Shown here: positions 58,216-64,000 of the stretch, one piece after another
Numbering within the stretch: position 1 is the first letter of the stretch
How the letters are laid out: each line of letters begins with the position of its first letter
Assembly (NCBI RefSeq): GCF_000224145.3
Contig: NC_020176.2
Coordinates: forward strand, 3,431,826 to 3,495,825
Direction of reading: 5' to 3'
Source: Ciona intestinalis
Taxonomy: Eukaryota; Chordata; Ascidiacea; Phlebobranchia; Cionidae
DNA: 64,000 bases
Program-made: the position numbers and the translations under genes
The notes under the pieces: generated by a model
Databases searched by the model: none
Seen by the model: the letters and a program-made list of their open reading frames with translations, nothing else
Told to the model about the DNA's origin: nothing

Positions 58216-61200
58216 TTATGTCCGCGCTTCAGTTTGTAAAGGCATCGGTTTGTGTTTGCCCCCGCAACAGTGGCAAACTGCGCCGCAACGGTGGCAGTTC
58301 TTTAAAATAGGATAAAGACACAAACAGGGTATAAAAATTGAGACGATGGCAAAAATACACCAGCGCCGGTGGGTCCAAACTCGAGTGTTGTCGTCTGTGC
58401 ACGGCAAACAGGTGCTACATCGGGTAAAACAAGGGCATGTGTTAACCGGAGCAGCAGGACAGGAACCGGCGGGGTTTCGCTCCCGATTATACAACACTTG
58501 ACAGTATCGACAACGTGTACGCTCGCCTAAATCTTCTTTTCTTCGCCCACCACGCTCAGAAGACTTTGTGCTTGCTGGAGGTTTAATAGGGTCTGTATAT
58601 GAACCAAATGAAGGACTCGTATGGAATAGAGTCGTCTTGTGCTGCTCCATAAGGCAATCATCTGCCGACTTCATACCATGGTATCTATAATCATGGTAAG
58701 GCGTTCTCTGCAGTTGTGGTGTGTAACGGTGGGAAGCGTATTTATTCCGCAAGTCTTCTGAGGTTCGTAGCGACCTACAATGCGTGGGCAGACTCGCCCC
58801 TGGCCGTGTTGAAAAGGGCGAGGGCGTAGCCGAAGGTATTTGGACGTAGGAGTTTGGTTTAGGTGGTTGTAAGTCACGCTGTCGTTCCAGTATGTCAAGA
58901 TTTGGGGTTTTTGTTCTCCAGGATTTATGCCGACCCTGAGTGCTCTCACGTTGTCTTATTCTGTGGCGTCTGGACGTATTAACGGCGTGGCGTTGAGCGG
59001 TTGGCGTGGCGTCTTTCACGGAAGGAGTCACAACGTCCTGGAAAAAAACAACGAGTAAGAAGTTGTAATTTGGTGCAAAATTGTTAAAACAGAGTAATTT
59101 TATACGAATTAGAACTATAAGGGGGCTCCAGTTGCATAAGTTTTTTTATGTTTCAATTATAAGAAAAAAATATGATTACGAATAAAATACCTTTGCTGGC
59201 TCCGTGGCTTTTGATTTCATGGGGTTGGTATGTAAGCGAGGTGCGTGGTCACCAGGTAATACTGTGGTGGGAGAGGGAGGTGTGGGGGAGGCTCTTTGAG
59301 GGTGGCCGGGTACTGAGGAGGAGTGACGTCTTTGTAATCTAGATGAGGATGGTCGGTGCCACGACAACGAAGATGTGGAAGTGGCGGGCTGACGAAACGC
59401 AGGTAAACTAATAGAGGCACTTGGTCTCGGACACGATGCAGGATGGGGGGAAGTTGCAGAAGGAGTCGAGTTGTGAGAGGATGATGTTGAGAGCTTCTTC
59501 ACTCGAGTGGTTGAGTCTTCTTTCACATCAGCGGAGTTAAGGATCGTAAATGAGGTGACAGAGGTCGGGGAAGCCTGGGTTGATGGTGATAGGTTAGACA
59601 GAAGTTGAGGTGCGCTTACTTTACTTTTAATTGGAAGTAGTTACTTTACTTTTAATTGAAAGTATAGTACTCTGGGGTAAGACGGGACACCTTTAGCACA
59701 TGGTATCCAAATATCCTGATCAAGTTTTAAACAATTAACAGCGGTCTGCGGAAGCTGTGAGGATACGGTTTTATAACTACCAAATGTGACAAGAAAATAG
59801 AATGAAAGAGTGTCTCATTTTTTACCAGATAAGCAATTTTCAAGCGTTAGGAGTTTTGTTGTGTATATATGTGAATAAAAAATCTTTCCCTTTATATATT
59901 AGTTCAAATAAAAGAAAAGAACTTTTTGGGTGGTGAACCTAATTGTTTGTTTTTTTTTACAAAAAAAATGTTTTTTTACAGTTGGACCTATGTTAAATAG
60001 TATAAAACTAATGGTGACAGAAAGAACAGTTGAGATGTGTGACTGGCGAAATAAAGGCCAGTACAAGCCAGATTCGTCCACGGCATTGTAGCTTTTCCCA
60101 TTATACAGATATGTGTACAAACATAATCCATAGTAAACGTTGTATCCAGATAAAACAACACCATTATATTCATAACAACAGCTTAATATACTGAGAAATA
60201 GAATATGTTTTGAATATAGATGTGACAGACCAGTGTAATATCATGTAGGACAACACATCAGTACACTAACATGGGTAGTAACATGGTAACTTACCTCTTC
60301 CGATGTTCGGCTACATGTGCTGCTACCACTGCTCATGTTTCGGGCTGAAACAGAAAAATAGCAAAGTCATTGACCTTGCACATACAGTCACTTATATTGG
60401 GTAAAATTTGAATAAAGGCTTTTTAAAGTTGGTGTGTGTAAATGAGTAGATTGTGGATAAAGTGAAATGTTGTTAGAGCGCTGGAAATATAGAATTTACC
60501 GTTGCTTTTATAAATCTCTGTGTCAGGCGCTGCGGCAAGGGAAGTCGGGTGTGTGCGTGCGGTAGTGCGCGCGTGTGCGCGTGTATGGTCCGCGAGCATA
60601 CCAGCGCATTCGGAGCGGATGTGGTTTCATCTCGTCCAACAAATACAAGAGAGAGAAGAGAAAAGACGGAGAGACGCGGCGAGAAGCGAAGAGATTGGTC
60701 TCCGATCCCGGTGAGAAAATTCGATAGCGATGAAATGAAAAGCATGCTTCATTTATATGCAACATCGGTGAAACCGCTTCCTTTTTACGCATTTGTCGAA
60801 TAGAAACAATTTCGGTGGAAACATCGCGGAAATATGTATGGAGGACGGCGACATAATAACTCAAATCCTTCCCAATTACTAAGTATTGTAGGCGCCGTTC
60901 GAGTGATAATAATTGGAGCCGTACGCTAATGAATGGACGACTTTTAACAGAGCCATAACAACACACCGGCAATGCTATAATAACACACACGCTCAAGTTT
61001 AAAATGACTGAACGTCCTGTCTTGTATCTTAGGCTGTGAATTACCATTGCGTAAATGTTTTAGGTGAATGAAAGTTTTAAACTACTCCACCTGTAACGGA
61101 TAGTTTTTACAGCTTAATGAGTAGGAATGAAAGAAAGTTGGGTAGGTACAGGTTCAAGGCTTAACGGTGGTCCTTTTATACAAAAAAAGAAACAAAATTT

Positions 61201-62622
61201 ACTCAAAATGGTTTCCCACCAAGTAACATATGCGGTATTCGTAAGCGGGCATAAGGTGTAGGAAACAAAACACCCTTGTTATGACGACTAACATTGCCGC
61301 GCCGAGCGAGGATAAATAAATTATATTCGTTCATACACAGACAATATTCTGGCGGATGAGCTATCTTGCGCGCTAAGCGAGGTCAAATGACGCGTCGGAA
61401 CATAACGCGTAATCGTCAGGAGATGAAATCGTTGTCAGAAAACCACTTCCTCTCCGTGAGCGATAAATTATCCGGCCACCGGTTGTCATTAGCGACGCCT
61501 TGCCGGGAAGCGACGGTTTACAACAGCGAACGTTTACTGATAAGACGTTGATGATGCGGTCGGATATATCGACCTTATCAACAGGCATGGTGGCGGGTAC
61601 GCGCAGCGTGTGGTAGTGGAGGTAAAACGTTCAACTGCCACAACATAGGCTTTGATGTTGCGACGCGCTTCATGGAACTTCTCATTACAATTTGTTTTAT
61701 ATTTAATTACTTAACAGAAATTTAGTTCCAACTGCCATATGATAAGCTTTAGTGTTGGGATGCACCTTAAGAAATTTTTAAACCATTTTTTTTATAATTT
61801 GCGGTACTTTTGCAAAAAAATGTCCTCGCATTTTTTAAATTAGCTTACGTTTATCGAGGTTTTCCAGAGCGACTCGTATGCCACGGTCAAAGGAGCGTGC
61901 GTCGGCTGTCCCATTAAATGCAAGTCCCATGCGTTCTTGACCGATAACCCAGTGATGGAAAATGGCGCTTGCTCGTACGAAGATCATTTGTGGGGGTATA
62001 AGAGTGTCCAGTGTCACCTGAATCAAAAGAAATTGTCTCGTACAACTATTCAAAGTATAAAAGGTCAGGTCGTCGTTTCCAATCCATATAACATAATTCA
62101 AACTGCCATCCTGTAAGAGTGAGGTCCTGTAGCGTGACATGCCATGGAACCTGGGATTTGCGCAAGAGTTGGCTCATTAATTACCACATAGCCCTATTAT
62201 CCTTAATATATAGTACTGTGGGGTAAAATGTGATACCGTTAGAACCCAAAAACAAAACTACCTGATTTTACTTTAAACAATTAACTTTTTAGACTATGGG
62301 GCAAGGATATATAATTCTGTGAACATTTTTTGTGTATTACCAAACAGCAAACGAGAAAATAATGAAAATATGTCCCATCTTATCCCACCCTACTATAAGA
62401 CATGTATAAAAATGTTTGCTATAGGGCTATAGGCCTTAACATTACATTATAATTTATAACCGCACCTCTTTGTCTTGTATTCTGTATCCATACAAACGAT
62501 AGTCGGTTCGAGGCATGCTCTCATACACAGCTACTTTACTGTGGCCAGCCCCAAGGTGTGGAGTCCAACCAAGTTCCCCACGAACCATTACCGTTGCCTC
62601 CACTCGTACTATGGGTCGCTCA
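58216..62622 (-). CDS. spred: SPRED (Sprouty-related, EVH1 domain) protein, 5' end missing
   Basis: Five exons, 62622-62466, 62017-61849, 60344-60295, 59574-59191, 59037-58216, give 527 codons plus stop; the first exon is entered in phase 2, so at least one upstream coding exon is missing. EVH1 domain: IVRVEATVMVRGELGWTPHL, then FHHWVIGQERMGLAFNGTADARSFDRGIR (in two blocks, FHHW to FNGTADARSF to DRGIR), matching vertebrate SPREDs. The middle is Ser/Pro/Thr-rich (SSVPGHPQRASPTPPSP). C-terminal Sprouty domain: RCRYCQVLYNRERNPAGSC, CPCFTRCSTCLPC, WCIFAIVSIFIPCLCLYPIL, CHRCGAVCHCCGGKHKP. SPREDs bring neurofibromin to the membrane and damp Ras-ERK signalling downstream of receptor tyrosine kinases such as FGFR. 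A MITE sits 90 bp upstream of the Ser-rich exon. I could not identify a Kit-binding domain. Confidence 0.9.
59616..59667. repeat. ~25-bp direct repeat beside a MITE
   Basis: TTACTTTACTTTTAATTG is repeated in tandem (about 59617 and 59641) immediately before the left end of the MITE at 59664, in the SPRED intron. Confidence 0.75.
59664..59823 (+). mobile_element. MITE copy in a SPRED intron
   Basis: Left end AGTACTCTGGGGTAAGACGG, central GTGAGGATACGGTTTTATAA, right end AAGAGTGTCTCATTTTTTAC, with an internal deletion of ~25 bases. Confidence 0.8.
60540..60705. other. CG/TG alternating tract next to purine-rich tract, SPRED intron
   Basis: 60547-60590 is nearly pure alternating purine-pyrimidine (GTGTGTGCGTGCGG, GCGCGCGTGTGCGCGTG), and 60648-60700 is almost all purine (GAGAGAAGAGAAAAGACGGA). 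Both are unlike the AT-rich surroundings. Could be an internal promoter or alternative first exon; nothing decisive is visible. Confidence 0.4.
61195..61340 (+). mobile_element. SINE copy in a SPRED intron
   Basis: AAGTAACATATGCGGTATTC, GTAAGCGGGCATAAGGTGTA, GGAAACAAAACACCC, GAGCGAGGATAAATAAATTA and TTCGTTCA follow the SINE tail order. Confidence 0.75.
62207..62398 (+). mobile_element. MITE copy between the two EVH1 exons of SPRED
   Basis: Left end AGTACTGTGGGGTAAAATGT, internal TTTAAACAATTAACTTTTTA, right end TGTCCCATCTTATCCCACCC then TACTATAA. Moderately diverged. Confidence 0.8.
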
Positions 62623-64000
62623 CTATGGAAAAAAATGTATTAATTTATGTAGAAATGTATTTATATATAAAATGCATTTATTTGGCCTTGGAAGTTATAC
62701 GGGTTTATGAGGATACGGATACAATTACCCGCGGTTTCGGAGCGGATGTGTTACAGACAGAAAGACAACGCACACGTTTATTAATGTTTAATGGAGTAAC
62801 GGTAGTTGAATATGAGAACATTCATTTACGGCAAGCGTGTAATCGTCGCAAATATTACGACTTGCGAATGTCATTGCGGAAAAAGATAAGACGGCCATGA
62901 AGTCACAAGTACACGCTTTGCCCTATCGACGGCTGACAAGCAGTTATTACCGGATCTAGCCGGATTACGATGCCGGCCTAAATTACTAAGCTCCTGCAAC
63001 TGTCCCAACACCCTCTTGTCGACGGTGAGCGGGCCTATGTTTGTTTTCGCTTGATTTAAAACCGTGTAATTTTCGCCGGCCACGATATCTGGCGCCAAAG
63101 CCCAAGCGACAACAAATGCGAGCTCCGCCATTGCAAAGAACACACAAGAATTCCCATGACGTTTTACGTTAAGATACACCAAGATATTCCACTTTTAATA
63201 CCTTAAGCACCAGGCAAAAGCATTTCACGAGAAAATACAAAACTTGTTTCAAAACCAGGTACATTTCACAGACCAAGTGCTAAGAAATTTAATGGAATAT
63301 GTATGGGAACGAATGAACGATTATAAACGTACATATTAAGTCAACAAATTGGTTAGCGCAAACCAAGGTAAATCATGGTTACACGAAATCAATAACGTTC
63401 TATCATAATGTAGGAAACGGGCATTTTTGTCCCACACCGTTAATGCCGACACAGGAAATTAGAAATTAAAAAGGTCGATTTATATTTATACCTGCAACAA
63501 AACGCATACCTTTTAACGAGAAAAATGTCTGCTTTAAACAAGGGTCAGATTTTGCATTTGCGTGACACTAACTGAACAAACCTGACTTGTTTGAACCGGT
63601 TAATCTATAGCCTAGGCATAAAGCCTTAGAATAGAATGAGATATAATTTAAAGGATTTTACATTGTTAGCTGTACGTGGCGGGGCGAAACGGTGGGCTGA
63701 TCGACCATTTCCTCTTGTTGTGTTTGTTACGTGAAATTAGAGGAGAAATAGACCTTGAATTTGAACAGACCGAAGCTAGACCAACTACATGAACCAATCA
63801 CGTACAAACGTAAAGTTAATCTCAGTAGAGGAGTAAAAACAGCGTGACGCATTTCTAACATGGTCATGTTACAGAAAACAAGTTTACAACTTGCAGTTAA
63901 AAATCCTATTTCATCAAAAACCCGCGCATACCTGCCAACGGTATTTTGTTATACACATTCCGATGTCTGTTTGGGTGCGAGTATGGCAAAGCGTCACCTG
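62623..64000. other. region upstream of SPRED with no firm gene
   Basis: The missing SPRED first exon(s) should lie here or beyond the window. Two GC-richer open stretches occur: plus 62690-62900, and minus 63134-62871 (MAELAFVVAWALAPDIVAGE, signal-peptide-like). Neither has a donor in the phase needed for SPRED. A SINE remnant (GTACGTGGCGGGGCGAAACG) is at about 63671. Confidence 0.4.
62871..63134 (-). CDS. possible short secreted-protein exon, weak
   Basis: An 87-codon frame from an ATG at about 63134, starting MAELAFVVAWALAPDIVAGE with hydrophobic residues that could be a signal peptide, then charged sequence with no known domain. Base composition is somewhat coding-like. No partner exon could be joined with confidence. 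Listed only as a candidate. Confidence 0.2.
   Translation of the reverse strand, partial: AMAELAFVVAWALAPDIVAGENYTVLNQAKTNIGPLTVDKRVLGQLQELSNLGRHRNPARSGNNCLSAVDRAKRVLVTSWPSYLFPQ

Noticed and set aside
59575-59640. Upstream extension of the SPRED Ser-rich exon (APQLLSNLSPSTQ)
   Set aside because: No acceptor gives the phase-0 entry required by the preceding exon; the AG before 59574 does, with CTAAC as a plausible branch site.
62690-62900. GC-richer plus-strand open stretch upstream of SPRED
   Set aside because: It lacks a recognisable domain and splice context; antisense to any SPRED exon.

Overview
This window looks like the compact nuclear genome of a sea squirt, most likely Ciona. It is AT-rich, introns are short (often 50 to 400 bases), genes sit close together, and the proteins are deuterostome-like. 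Every intergenic space carries copies of a ~190-bp terminal-inverted-repeat MITE and a tRNA-derived SINE, as expected for this genus. No bacterial-style operons, CRISPR arrays, rRNA or free-standing tRNA genes were seen, and no retrovirus-like or Polinton-like element was recognised. Gene models below are my own splice reconstructions. For each complete model the exon phases add up to an intact reading frame.

Region 1 (1-24.6 kb) has a 5' part with little coding: one orphan Cys-rich exon near 0.9-1.1 kb, then repeats. It then carries glycan-modifying genes: a beta-1,4-galactosyltransferase (minus, 7.7-10.7 kb) and two NXPE-family genes arranged head to head (minus 14.9-19.7 kb, plus 20.3-23.2 kb) around a 575-bp shared promoter interval. 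A single-exon 7-TM receptor-like gene (minus, 23.5-24.6 kb) lies tail to tail with the second NXPE gene. A decayed fragment of the NXPE esterase exon follows at 24.9-25.1 kb.

Region 2 (25.6-37.1 kb) holds two adjacent small single-pass membrane proteins with PPxY tails (minus), which appear to be a local pair of unnamed genes. Next are PUM3/Puf-A (minus, 13 exons) and ALKBH6 (plus, 6 exons); PUM3 and ALKBH6 diverge from a 546-bp interval. A 50-N assembly gap inside the 3' part of PUM3 is flanked by ~655-bp near-identical copies, most simply an unmerged assembly overlap.

Region 3 (37.4-62.6 kb), all on the minus strand: DICER (35 exons, about 2059 aa), isovaleryl-CoA dehydrogenase (nine coding positions, one represented by two alternative exons), and a SPRED gene (EVH1 plus Sprouty domain) whose first coding exon was not found.

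The observations I consider most worth checking are: (i) the Dicer helicase has lost several ATPase signature residues while both RNase III domains look intact; (ii) IVD carries two 94-nt, phase-matched alternatives of the exon that encodes the catalytic glutamate; (iii) the paired DLPPxY membrane microproteins; (iv) a His/Asp-rich insert in Dicer between PAZ and RNase IIIa; (v) a 567-bp hAT-type element with a perfect 8-bp target duplication.
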